Origin: Tigriopus japonicus
Taxonomy: Eukaryota > Arthropoda > Copepoda > Harpacticoida > Harpacticidae
Assembly: GCA_010645155.1 (NCBI GenBank)
Contig: CM021315.1
Span: forward strand, 5,334,820 to 5,398,819
Length of the DNA stretch: 64,000 nt
Reading direction: 5' to 3'
Part shown: positions 11,432 through 22,621 of the stretch, one piece after another
Position numbering within the stretch: the stretch's first letter is position 1
Layout: each line of letters opens with the position of its first letter
Notes under the pieces: generated by a model
What the model was told of the DNA's origin: nothing
The model's database searches: none
Seen by the model: only the letters and a program-made list of their open reading frames with translations
Program-made: the position numbers and the translations under genes

Positions 11432-12240
11432 TTGGCCGATGCCACGGAGATTAGGATAAAGTATTTTAAAAAATCCATAACTGGAATTTCCATGAATCCA
11501 CCTGAACAGTAGAGTCAAGCACAGGCCAGTTTGTCGTTGGTTGAAGGGAATACCACCTTCAAAATTTGAGAGCAAACACTAGAAGATTTCAATGCGATGC
11601 AAGCCCTCTCGCAATTCGTTGGTTGTGGGAATATTGCGTTTCGTTAGAAAATTATTTTAACCCTTTCAAACGATTTGAACCATGTTTTCTATTGAACCAG
11701 TCTTGTTTGAGGGATTTCCGTGTCTATTGTTATTGTTGGTATTTGTTGAAAGTACTTTATGATATGCATTAAATAGATATGTTCGAGAATGCTTTTCCCA
11801 CAATGGATTTTGTAATAGCGTCCAAAAATCGGATCCAAATGCCGTAAAAAAGAAATTGGATTAACTAGAACATTTCATATTTTCTTTTACCTTTGTAGAA
11901 CGTGGATTTGACTTAGACTTTTCTTGTGCTCTCTGTCTCTAAAATTCTCCCCGATTGAATCTGCTGTCGTTCAATTCTTGCAACTATTTTAACATTCGAT
12001 AAAAATGTTGTTTTCGTCTCAAGATTTATGATGATTAGGTGGACAGATCTAATGAGAAATTTGGATTGATTCAACTTCGTCCTATTGAGATGATTATTTG
12101 GCACCATTAGACATCCAAGGACGAGTTATGTAATGATGTAAAACAAAAATATGGACTCATTGATTGTGAGTTGATCATGGACCGAAAAGGTTCCCGAAAG
12201 AGAGTCTATCCAAAACCCAAATAAAAAAAACAATTATAGT
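11432..12240. other. Gene-free stretch upstream of gene C
   Basis: No domain, splice-supported exon or repeat end is recognised. It is AT-rich intergenic sequence. Confidence 0.45.
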
Positions 12241-12576
12241 ATCGAATACATTTGCTTTCTAGCGACTCTAAAATGGAGCCTGGCTGGCAAAATATGTGGA
12301 AGCCCGACCGACGCCAACTGTTTGTATTTCCAAGTTCCAACATGCATTTTTTAAATACAAAATCGTTTTTCCGTTTTTCCTCCATTTTTCTAAATATTTT
12401 GGCTGTTTCAAGGAAAAAAAATAAGTACTTTTACGAATATTTAAGTCAGAGAAAATATTTCAGGCTAAATTAAGGAATAGAAATGAATGACCAAAGCTCA
12501 AAAGAGCATACCCAAAATGGTCCCAAAATAACAAAATGTCTACAAAATGGCATTTGTAACGAGATAAGACATTCAC

Positions 12577-12860
12577 AACCAAAACTACTGTCATATGCGA
12601 AAAAAACTGTGACATTTATTGGGGTGAATTGAATATTGTATTGTTAAAAATCAATTATATGTCAAGTATGCCTTCAAAAACGGCCAAACGCATCAAATTC
12701 ACCAAAAACAAATTTGGAAAATCAAAGGACACAGACAAAAGTGTGAAATAATGGCGCTGTCACAAAAATTCTTAGATATACGTCTTTTAAAGATATTTTG
12801 GGCTTTTATAGAAAATATATAATGGATAGTTTGTCACTGTTTTAAAAATATTTTTCCGGG
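12577..12860. repeat. Dispersed repeat shared with 15021-15108 and 58504-58870
   Basis: Positions 12577-12667 match 15021-15108 in reverse orientation at about nine bases in ten (the ACTACTGTCATATGCGAAAA and TTGGGGTGAATTGAATATTG blocks). The following part, with GGCCAAACGCATCAAATT, ATGGCGCTGT and a TTTTTCCGGG end, matches 58504-58870 in reverse orientation, where GATGCATTTGGCCG and ATGGCGCTGT are seen. This is a multi-copy non-coding element whose class is not clear. Confidence 0.6.
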
Positions 12861-12869
12861 ACCTTATTC

Positions 12870-14555
12870 ATGATTAAAGTATCAATTTTGTGTACGTTTC
12901 TATTAGAAACACATCTAAACTATGTATCTCATTTGATGGTTAGTTAGTGAAAATCTTCAAGCCCCCTACAAAGAGAAAGTGCTCTGGTTTGTCGTCAGCT
13001 GAATGTTGATGCATGTCTTGACCAATCACCAACGCAAACCATCGGCAGCCCATGTTGGCTTACAACAGCTAGAGGCTAAAAGAATCTTTTAGTCTCTAAC
13101 AACAGCTAGCCTCTATATCAGGGCCCCTAGTGCATATCTTGCTCAATTAAAATAGACTGCATTCCCTACCTATATGAATCGATATGAAACCCAGAATGTG
13201 GTACGGGTGCTCACTTAAAATCGAACATGAATAATTGATAATTTGAGGGAACTGAGCTGTCAAATCAAAAAGCGCTTGTTAGAAATGAAATGATGTTGAT
13301 TGCAACAATATCTAAAAGATATATTACTAAGTGATTTGACAAAGAGGCCCTTGCTTTTAACCACGGTCTTGAATCTCCTCTCTGCACACGAGGAAATGAT
13401 CTGCACCTGATCAGAAGAAGCTTTGAAGCAATGGTCCTCACAGACAAGCCATGGATAGCCAATCTTTTTAGGAGAATCTTTCTTGGTTGCCTTTTTTTTG
13501 CTGAAAGAGCTAAAGTCTCCAAATCCCCTCAAAATACTAACAAGTGATTTCCCTATGACCTAGATTTGGGGGTCTTCACGCTAAAATTGAAATTGGCGTT
13601 GCTGGCCTTTATCAAACCTCTGATTTTAAGTGGCGCACCCTGTATTTTGTATTTATCCAATGGAATAAGCGATATCGAACATCACAATAGTAAATTTATT
13701 TCAGAAGTTTTGGACCATAAAAATTCAAATTTTCTGCCAAACATGAACGTCCTTGATATCATTCGAAGGTACAACGGAAACCTAAACCCTCTCCGAAATT
13801 CGGCTGAAAACGCTTTCTGTCCATCATTGGTCAAGATTTGTACTGTTTTCCATTTGTACTGTTTTTTCCATTTGTCCTTGATAGTTATTTCGTTGACATG
13901 TGAAAAGGGGAGCAAACTTGAAGCACATTTGCAACTCACTCTGCAAATGCATCTTTCCTCAATTGGACTCTCAATAAGATCAGATCATCATCCGACAGTG
14001 AGGGTGAATTCGTTTCGCTTGTTTGACACAATGAAAGTTCTTCATTTGTTTTTTATTCAGGAAGGAAGTACCTCAGCACGGGATGAATAAAAGCGAATAA
14101 ACAGATTTTTGAAGCCAAGTGATAATTTGAAGGTTTTACATCTAAATGTCTTCGTGATACTCCCGCGTTGGTTTAACTTGCATGCAACGTTGCCCTTGAA
14201 TTGATCGTTATGATTGGTTCAGCGATGCTTTAATATTGTAGAGAATGTGAGAAGAATCGAAATGAGAGGGTTCATGCCAACCCAAAATGAAAGACAGACA
14301 AAGGTAGTGTTTTGATTTATATACAATTTTAGGGGCCGAGCTAAACATGTGGAACAACTAATAATGAAAGATACAGGCCGGAAAAAAATAAAAAAGAATT
14401 GGCCCTAATCCAAAGGTATTCACAAGAATTCCCCCTTATGTTCGGTCACTTACTTGAAAAAGGAAATTGATTGCAATAATAATGACTTCATCCAAAAATG
14501 TAATGAATTGCACTCATTTGTATGTCAGCAATTTTGTGTACAAATCACCATAACA
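12870..14555. other. Gene-free stretch
   Basis: Contains a 174-codon open frame at 13566-14090 (plus) and an 85-90 codon frame at 13260-13532 (minus). Neither shows a domain, codon-use support or splice context. A small palindrome near 13070-13115 (AGAGGCTAAAAG, then CTTTTAGTCTCT) is the only structure seen. Confidence 0.4.
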
Positions 14556-15164
14556 CAGGGGTCCGCAACAGATTTCGGGCGGGGGCCCACTAAACTTGAA
14601 TTTTTCACGAAGCAGAAGTTGGTGGGTACAAGGGTCTACAAATAAAACGATCACAGACCTGTAGGCCCACAAGCACAGTAGTACGGATGGCTTTTGGGTC
14701 CACAATTTTGGTCTTTCTCCTAAGCTCGTAGGCCCACCCAACGTTTACTCTTAAGCCCACATGCCCAAATTTAGGGAGGAGACGTGGCGTCGTGGTTAGC
14801 GCAGTTTCCTATAGTGAGAGAGGTCCCAGGTTCGATTCTCCTCCCCGACCTTTCTCGAGGAAACTTTTAGACGCTAATTCACACCCACAGACGGAGAACC
14901 ATTCTGATACCGGACATGAGATTGCCTATCGGAACTACTTAAGACGATGTGATGGCTGGCTTCGCTGGCCGGGCGAGGCTCAACCCTCCGACCCTAGCAC
15001 CCACAATCCAAAAAAAAAACTTGACATATAATTTATTTTTAACAATACAATATTCAATTCACCCCAATAAATGTCACAATTTTTTTTCGCATATGACAGT
15101 AGTTTTGGACAGACAAAATGACAAAAAAACATGTGGTCTGCGGCCCATTGGTTACGGACCCTTG
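14556..15164. mobile_element. Degraded hAT-type MITE carrying a SINE insertion
   Basis: The left end CAGGGGTCCGCAAC and right end GTTACGGACCCTTG are inverted repeats of the type also seen at 53161-53409. The flanks CCATAACA and TTATAACC share ATAAC, consistent with a decayed 8-bp duplication. The left part has the spaced GGGCCCAC/GTGGGCC words typical of this family. A tRNA-derived SINE interrupts it at 14781-15019. The right part contains the 88-bp block shared with 12577-12667. Confidence 0.65.
14781..15019 (+). mobile_element. tRNA-derived SINE
   Basis: The 5' part reads like a tRNA: GACGTGGCGTCGTGGTTAGC contains an A box, and AGGTTCGATTCTCC is a B box ending in CCCCGACC. A non-tRNA body of about 160 bp and an A-rich tail (15009-15018) follow. 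No clear target duplication is visible. It is not a functional tRNA gene, because no acceptor stem closes correctly. Confidence 0.7.
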
Positions 15165-15656
15165 TTATAACCCGTTTGATCCCTCAAAACAATGGTAAAA
15201 AGAGCTATTTGCTACAAAAAATCTTATCGGTATTTGACTTGTGCATTGGATAATGACCAATTTGACATGGGTTTTGCAGATTACGGCTGATAGGTCTTGA
15301 TGGCCTTCATTAGCCACATGTTCTTGTCCCAAATCGTAGTCTTGAGATTCCAGAGCACTTCAAGATGCTTTTTTAGTCCAACCCAATAAGTCTCTCATTT
15401 TCATTATTTTGGTCTAAGTTCGTTGGTTATTTATTGATATTACTTTCAGACAAATTAGAATATAATGGCATCTTCCATTCAAGTACGAGTACTTTCGATT
15501 CCACAAATATCCGGCATGGCAAATAAAGGAGATTTTAGGAGGTTGATAATTTGGCGAGTAAGAGCTCACCGAACATCCTGCGTATGTTATTTACTCATTC
15601 GTTTACAAAAGAATCATTCCGGAGTCCCCAAGGGGAAACAAAAAAAAAATCCATGT
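15165..15656. other. Region 3' of CoREST
   Basis: About 490 bp downstream of the CoREST stop on the minus strand. It probably holds the 3' UTR. No canonical AATAAA is obvious close to the stop, and no other gene is seen. Confidence 0.4.
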
Positions 15657-18600
15657 CTAATTCGAGGTGGTGGTTGGTGTAGCAGCTGGCGTCACAGTGG
15701 TCGCCGAATTGGCCACGGACCCATTGGTTTTGGTTTCTGAGGCTCCATCCTTGGGATCCCGGTCGCCACCGCTCTTGGAACCATTCGAGTTATTGCTGTT
15801 GTTATCGTCTTCATCGGCCGGTGAAGGCCCATTCACGGCCTCATATTCCTTGAGGGCCGCATCCAGATTGTATCGACGTCGATAGTTGACGAAGAAACTC
15901 CGAACATGAGACTCGGTCTTGGTTCCGATGATCTCGGCAATCACCTTGAAATTCTTGCCCAAGGTGCGGATTCCTAAGGAACAAGAAGAAGGGAGATTGA
16001 ATGATTTTATTGTTTGAGGAAGAGAATGGAATCGAACAAAAGACGGATGCGCTGTAAATTGTAAGGAGCTCCTTCGGAAGAGGTTGGAATTTGTGAGTTT
16101 TCACCAATGTGGACCTCTGGGTTGTGAAAAGGTTGACAATTTCCGGTTGAGCTTGGATGGACTGCATATTTCCTCACTCTTCATTTAAACGCAGTCCATT
16201 TTAGAAAGGGTTATAATTTTGAATTCTCGGATGAGTAGAGAACTATCGACTTGCATTTGCCGTTCTTTGATACTATTCAAAATTTTCAGTTTGGTGTCTC
16301 GTAATTTCCGTAAAAAAGATGGCTTATTGATCAACTGTACGTGTAGCTTGCTAAAACGAATTGTTCGTGTTCTGTTTCCAAAAAAACTCGTTTCAACAGG
16401 CTCGTATTGATCTACGATTGAAACGACGGTCAAGTTCCAACGTATTACTGTGCGGTCAGCCTGTTGGATTCTAAAAAGGCACTCTAAACCTTATTTCCTC
16501 ACAAAAAAGTTGGCTGTTTTTCATTTGTCAATTGAGTCGACCGAATAACACTATTCTGTAAAAAAGATTGAGCATGAAATCTTTTCAAACTAAAACCCCA
16601 ACAAAGGCAGACCAAGCCGAGATAGAAAATAGTGGTTAATCGGTGACCTAACGTTTTTCCCCGTCTTCTCACTAACAATCTTTAAGTAGATGAATCGAAG
16701 AAGCAAATCCAATTCTACCTTGAACTCCCAAGTTAAGCTCGTCGTTGGTCCATTTGGCATTGATCGTGTTGGAAGGTGATGTCGGAGCATCGTTAGTGGT
16801 GTTGGTTGAAGCGGTCTCAGCAGAGCTGGCGGCATCATCACCAGAGGCTTTGGATTTCGAGGGTATCCTATAAGGAGCCACATCGAATCCGCGGGAGCGG
16901 CTTTGCAAGTCCGACAAATTCTGCTTGTTATTTTGCACCTGAAACGAGAAGATTCGATTACTAAAAAAACAGGTCTGTTGAAACGTCGCCAAACGGGTTA
17001 TCATCATCATCATCACATCATCTATGCAAAGCGAACTCTGCCTCAAGATGTTCAAATTTCTTAGTTATTGGCGATTTCTGGTGATTGTGAGATTTTTTCA
17101 ATTCTTTTTTAAAGGGATATTTCATGAGTAAAATGGGTTATATTCTGAAAATCATGCAACCTTGGACTAAGAAAAATGAAACATCACATTGTGCTCATAA
17201 GGACTTACGTTTCGTTTGTAGGAGACAATTTCTCTGTCCATGGACTTGAGAAGAGCCTCGCCTTGAGGATGAGGCCCCGTGGCCAAAGCCACGAGGTCGT
17301 CGTGGTTCACGTACATGCCCTTGGGCGGTTTGTTGCTGTTCTTGAACAAAGAATGTTTGGACTTGGTCCCATCTTTGCGGATTGGGCCCGTGGTAGGCCT
17401 CACTTTGCCCGTGCGAGTGTAGTATTGATGACACGTGCCACACATTTGACCCTTGGGCGTGGGATGGGTCACATGACAAAGAATGCCACAATTGAAACAT
17501 TTCGGTTTCTGTTGGCTCTGGAATGGAGAACTCAGTTTAGAAAAGGCCAAAAGGGGATTTAGGTCTAAAAAGTGAGGCTTTAGAACACTTTGGATAAACG
17601 GTGAAGGAAGTAATAATCCGTAGTATACTTTGGAAAGAGAGGTGTGGAAGCTGAAAAAGGTGATTCTCAAGAAAAAACAACAGCAAATCAGGTCTGACTG
17701 TAAATCACATTCAGTTGAACTCACCAAAAGATTAAGATGGGGCGGAGAGTAATGCTTAAAATACTTGTTATGGGATTGTCACTTGAACGACCCCCTTTGG
17801 GTTCGATTAAAGTCATAATTTCCAAGGACAAAAAAGTCCGCGTTTCGAGCTCTGGATACATAATTGACCCTGAACGATTTACTTTAATCAGGGTTGCTTT
17901 CATATGAGCTAGAAGCAATATACTTGTCTGTCTTTTTGAGGAAATTGCATGGTCAATGACTCGCAAATGAACTTTTTGATTTAAAGTTTCATTCATAGGT
18001 TCTAGAAGATACAAGGCATAATTTTGACAGATAAAAAAAACATCTTTTTTCCCCTTTTTCTATGAATTTCATTTCCGGAATTTTAATGACCAGAAGGTCC
18101 ACAAATCATAGAGTTGCATAGAGAAGAAATACTTGGCACGCCGGCCGTAAAATTTCATTGGAAAAAGCAAGAACAACTCAATTATTTTGGCTTCTTGTTG
18201 GGGCGTGCCCAAAACGTCTAGTTGACCACATTGTACCATAATTCTTCTATTTAAATAAGCAAGTTCGTAAGGCACAAGAACTTAAACCATAGCAAAAAAA
18301 TTAGGCTCTTAAACATGCGTGTTCTGGTTCTTACAAAACACCCGGTAAGTGTCACGGGCATTAAGACATGACTTACCTCTTTGTCTTCGTCGTTGTCAGA
18401 TTCGGGCACAGGATCGTCAACGCCGGGTGTGGATGCGGTTTCGCGATTGACCTGCAATTTGCGGGCTTGTCGGTCCATGAGCGAGGTTCGAGTGCGCGTC
18501 TTCTTCCAGCTGTAGTAATATTTAACCAATTGGGCAATGGTCTTGTCGGGCAGCATTTGACGGATCCGATGGAACGACTTGCCGTGGAACTGGAACGCCT

Positions 18601-20057
18601 GCTCGAACAAGACCTTGTCCTCAACGGACCATTCGTCTGGGAAGGGCGTGAAATTGGCCAGATCTTGGAGGGCCCGGTCCAAATCGTGCTTGTGCCAAAA
18701 CAACATGCCCAAGGCTTGTTCGGCATTGTAGCCGAATTTTTCCTTGGCCACTTGGATGTACTCATCCACTGGAAAATACAGAGTGAGATAAGCTGGATTG
18801 TGAACCTACAAGAATTGGAATTCGAATCCGATTGACTTACATTTGTTGGCGGAGATTTGAGGTGCGGGAGACCAAACCAGAAGCGCTCTTTCCGGACATT
18901 GATCCATTTTTCGATCTGCAATCAATCAACATCCGTTTTTCTTACTATTAGATAAATAATAGAAATTTCTTTATGCATGAGAATTGATTAAGAGCCGAAT
19001 CTGGATTTCTTGTAGTGTAATGAAAAAAAAATTGTTGTTAAATAATAAGTAAGGTCACAATTTGCCCTAAAAATTCAACGCGTTCAGATTAAAAAGAAAA
19101 AAGCGGCCTAGCTTATGTTCAAAATCTCATCATTTCATTAGATTTCAATTCCCCCTCATTTTGAGACGATATCTATAATATCTTTCATATTTCGTGACAG
19201 ATTGGTTTAGCACGTGGTCAATTTGATTGGTTAAGTTTAATTTTTTTTTTCTGCATCCGAAATGTACCCTTGAGCTATCATCAGCGAGCCAAGTAAAAAG
19301 AAGAAGTGGAGATTTTTTAAATAACATTTTTAAGGTTTCACAATCTATTCCGTCGCTTCAATTCTATAGTATCTAACCCATGCAAAGGAACATTATTCAA
19401 ATCTGCAAGAAAATAATTCTGATGACACCGAAACACGCTCAAAAAGAAAAATCAAAAACCACAATGACGGGTTAGCTCAAGGATTTCTAGAATTTGCTGG
19501 ATTGAACACGGTCGACCATGATTGAGTCGACTTAATACACAGGAAACGGAAAATGGAGGTTTACTTTTTTTCTATGTATTAAATCGACCCGATTTTGGTC
19601 GGCCATGCGCAGTCCAGCAACTTATAGATGTCCTCGATCCGCTCTTTTCCATCCACAAATTAGCGGAATGATCTCGCTCCTTATAAATGGATAGATAGAT
19701 GATAAATGATGGACTTGTGAACCTATGTTATTGGCGGCCACGCTCACCTTCGATCTCGATGTAGGCCGTGGGATTGATCTGATAGTCTTTGCCCACGCGA
19801 ATCCGGCCCTCGCGCTCCTCATCGGAACCGCCCGCCGAATCCTGATCGTCTTTGTGGCTAGGACTTCGCGATGAAGGCAGTTCCACGGCCGCGGCCGAAC
19901 AAGAGGAGGAGGACGAACACGCGCCGGCGGCCAACGGCGGCGGCGGGGCCAATGCGGGCGAGCCGTTGGAGTTCTTATTGCTCACGCTCCCGCCGTTCAC
20001 GGGGCCCAAACACGACGACGACGGAGACGAAGACGAGGGCGTGCCCAAGTACACCAT
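15657..20057 (-). CDS. CoREST: REST corepressor CoREST (LSD1-complex scaffold), six exons, complete
   Basis: Exons 20057-19748, 18915-18841, 18768-18377, 17517-17209, 16938-16719 and 15973-15657 splice with consistent phases to a 540-aa protein. Residues 1-84 are Ser/Ala/Pro-rich. An ELM2 domain starts at RIRVGKDYQ (85-93) and continues through [18 protein letters not shown] and [18 protein letters not shown]1 is near 173-217 ([15 protein letters not shown] to YYYSWKKTR). A Cx2C-x15-Cx2C finger lies at 266-288. The LSD1-binding linker starts at [19 protein letters not shown] (about 327) and includes [16 protein letters not shown]2 runs from NAKWTNDEL to [13 protein letters not shown], followed by an acidic, Ser/Thr-rich tail. 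In the known family the ELM2-SANT1 part recruits HDAC1/2, and the linker-SANT2 part holds LSD1 on nucleosomes. The gene is divergent from DPH6. Confidence 0.95.
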
Positions 20058-22621
20058 GATGGAAGGAACACGAGGAACGCGAGAGAAATGCGGCGAATCA
20101 CGGTCGAACAGGAAGGGTCGGTTTGGCGTCGGTTGCAATCAGGGTAGCCAAGATTTTTTGGAAGAGAAAAGGTCAGGAGAGGGGATGGAATTGGGTCAGA
20201 ACGAGCGGGAGAGTGATCAATTCTGTGGTAACAGCTACCGTAGAGAGACCTTCTTCGTGTTCTGGGTTCTTCTTTCTATTGTGTGTAGGGCTTGTTTGAA
20301 TAAATTTCTCTTTCGTCTTATGGGAAGCCATTATATGAAACTTAAAGGGTTTATTTCTGCGATAGTACGTTGATTTTAAGCTCACTTTAGGTTTGGTGAA
20401 TGTTGAGAACCCATTGGTTATGGGTGGCTGATAAAGCTGAAATTCTAAAGTGCTTTGAGATGAGCCAATTTTTGTGATGCTTCTAAGAAGCAATTTTGAA
20501 TCCATTTACGGTATGCTGGTGTTTTCCACCGGATAACACATGGTGTTTCGCATTGCACTTCACTACCAGGTATTGTGAACTACCAATGTCGTATTTGATT
20601 TCATGCTTGGCCTAGAAAAACGAGTGGCCACGGCCCAATCAAATATGGCTATGATATCTTGTGAAAAATATCAAGTCAAAAATCATTATCGGCAACAATA
20701 TTAGCTGCGGAGTATCAAAGAAATCTCAAAATTGCACCTCATATTACAATTGAACTCGGTCAGGCCATTATTCGTAGTTGATTTTCTCGAGGATGTGTTG
20801 AACTTGTTCAGATAGATGCAGGTTCAAAAAGGTCAGTTTAAAATGTTTGAGGATATTTTTGTGCATGATGGCATCCCTGAAGCTCCAGCGCAGACAGAGC
20901 AACGTGGAAACACCGTAGAAAGTCAGAGAGAAACACCGTCGATATGAAATATGGCATCACATCAGCCATTATGATTCCTTTTTTGAAGGTAAAAATGTTG
21001 GAAAGTACCAAAAAATAACTATTTTCATGCTTTGGTGCCTTGATGATGGTTTTCTTTTGGGTAAATTTGTCAAGAAAAGGTAAAAATGGCTTGACTATTT
21101 CTACGGTGTTTCTAAGCAGTCTCTGGAGGCTTTGATGGACTAGAGCCAAGAATGAACGTCTTGGCAGGGCCAATATTAACCAGATAAGAGAGCAAAATAA
21201 GTTTTTTTGCCCTTTCATTGACTGATTAAAACAAAGTTTTCTTTAAAGAAGAGTCATTATCTCTAAAATGGGCACAGAGTGCTTGTAAACGTCCTCAAAA
21301 CATGAAAAAATGGAGTTTGAAGCACCACATTTTCTACATGAAAGTGAGGAAGTCAAGTTGTTTTAAACGCTCAATAGGGAGTGGTTAAACAAGATCGGTC
21401 AATGGCAGATTCAGTCATGTTTTATATTTAACTTTCATATGCAACAATTTTAAAACGTTTATTGCTTTATGACTTTGATTGAATGGGAGGGTTTTTTTTT
21501 GAGGACGACTTCCCGAAAACCTCAGCTTGCCAAACCCATGTGTTTTTGTTATTTCAAATCCAAACCAAAACAAACATGTACAAAGCATGCCATAAAGCGG
21601 AATAAGAGATAGCTTTTCGTTGTTGATATAAAAGTGTTGACCGTGAATTGAGTTGTTAGGCTTCAGTACCAATCTTTCATGCAGAGCCCTGATTATTATA
21701 AAAAAGCGCAGAACAATAAGATCCAAGTCCTGTTTCGTAGTGCACGTGAGAACAAAAGTAGAAGCAAGACGCTTATCAATTATTACGGGAAATTAGATCT
21801 TGATTAAAACTTGAACGAGCCATTTTCACATTTACTATTCAAGTTTAGCCAAACCATTTGAAAAAGAACAATCACGTTGAGTTATTTTTTTTAAAGATAG
21901 TCGGTTACTATTTTGAAGAATTATTTTTATATCAAGAGATATTTTTATATCTAAAATTGAACCGTCCCACTTTGAATGTACAACGTGTAATGTGTAAAGG
22001 GACTTTAAACAACTAGATGCATGCAGAGATGGGGAGGAATTGTAATTGCTTTTACAAATAGTTACAAAGATAAGAGTCAAGTAGTTGAAATTGAAATAAG
22101 TTACTTTGTTCAACAAAGCAATTGCTAAATTTTCATTTTCAAATTCTCAATTACTTTCCAGAATCCCTATCCTGATCCAAAAAAATGGTTTTTCTTAAGT
22201 AGGAAGAATACTGTCTTAATTTTCATGGAAAATAAATAATTCAACTTTCAGTCATTTAATTTTGTCGGTTGGTACATTGCTATTGAAAATATTAGTAAGG
22301 ATTTCTTTGGTCCTACTGTTTCAAACCAAGAAATGTGTCTTAAAGATTTGTGATGAAAAATGTAGGTGACCTGTAATTGTCAAATATTTAGCGTGTAATT
22401 GCAATTTCCTGCGGCTGCCATTATGATCAATTACATTTGATAAAGTAATTGTAATTCTAAGTGATTACATTTTTGACTAAATCATTACTCAATTGATGCC
22501 TGTTTGTACTGAAGCCAGCAACTCGAGTGTCGTAATACCGAAAAAGTGTCGCTTTAGTGCATATTGATCAATTGAACTTATTTCATTGTCCTGTCAAAAC
22601 CCTAATCCCGTGGGTGATACA
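20058..22621. other. Divergent intergenic region between CoREST and DPH6
   Basis: About 2.6 kb that must contain both promoters, but no TATA box is evident at either gene. Two repeat-like zones are seen. In 20895-21125, GGAAACACCGTAGAAA recurs inverted as TTTCTACGGTGTTTC. In 22020-22515, CAGAGATGGGG at the left and many TAATTG/GTAATT words suggest an old hAT relic without a clear target duplication. No gene is recognised. Confidence 0.45.

Noticed and set aside
13566..14090. 174-codon plus-strand open frame
   Set aside because: No domain, starts from a non-ATG codon and lies in AT-rich sequence without splice or poly(A) support; probably chance.
18368..18921. 155-codon plus and 182-codon minus frames over CoREST exon 3
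   Set aside because: Shadows of the true ELM2-SANT1 reading frame.
19852..20373. 173-codon plus-strand frame rich in Glu and Gly
   Set aside because: Antisense of the low-complexity CoREST exon 1 and its 5' region.
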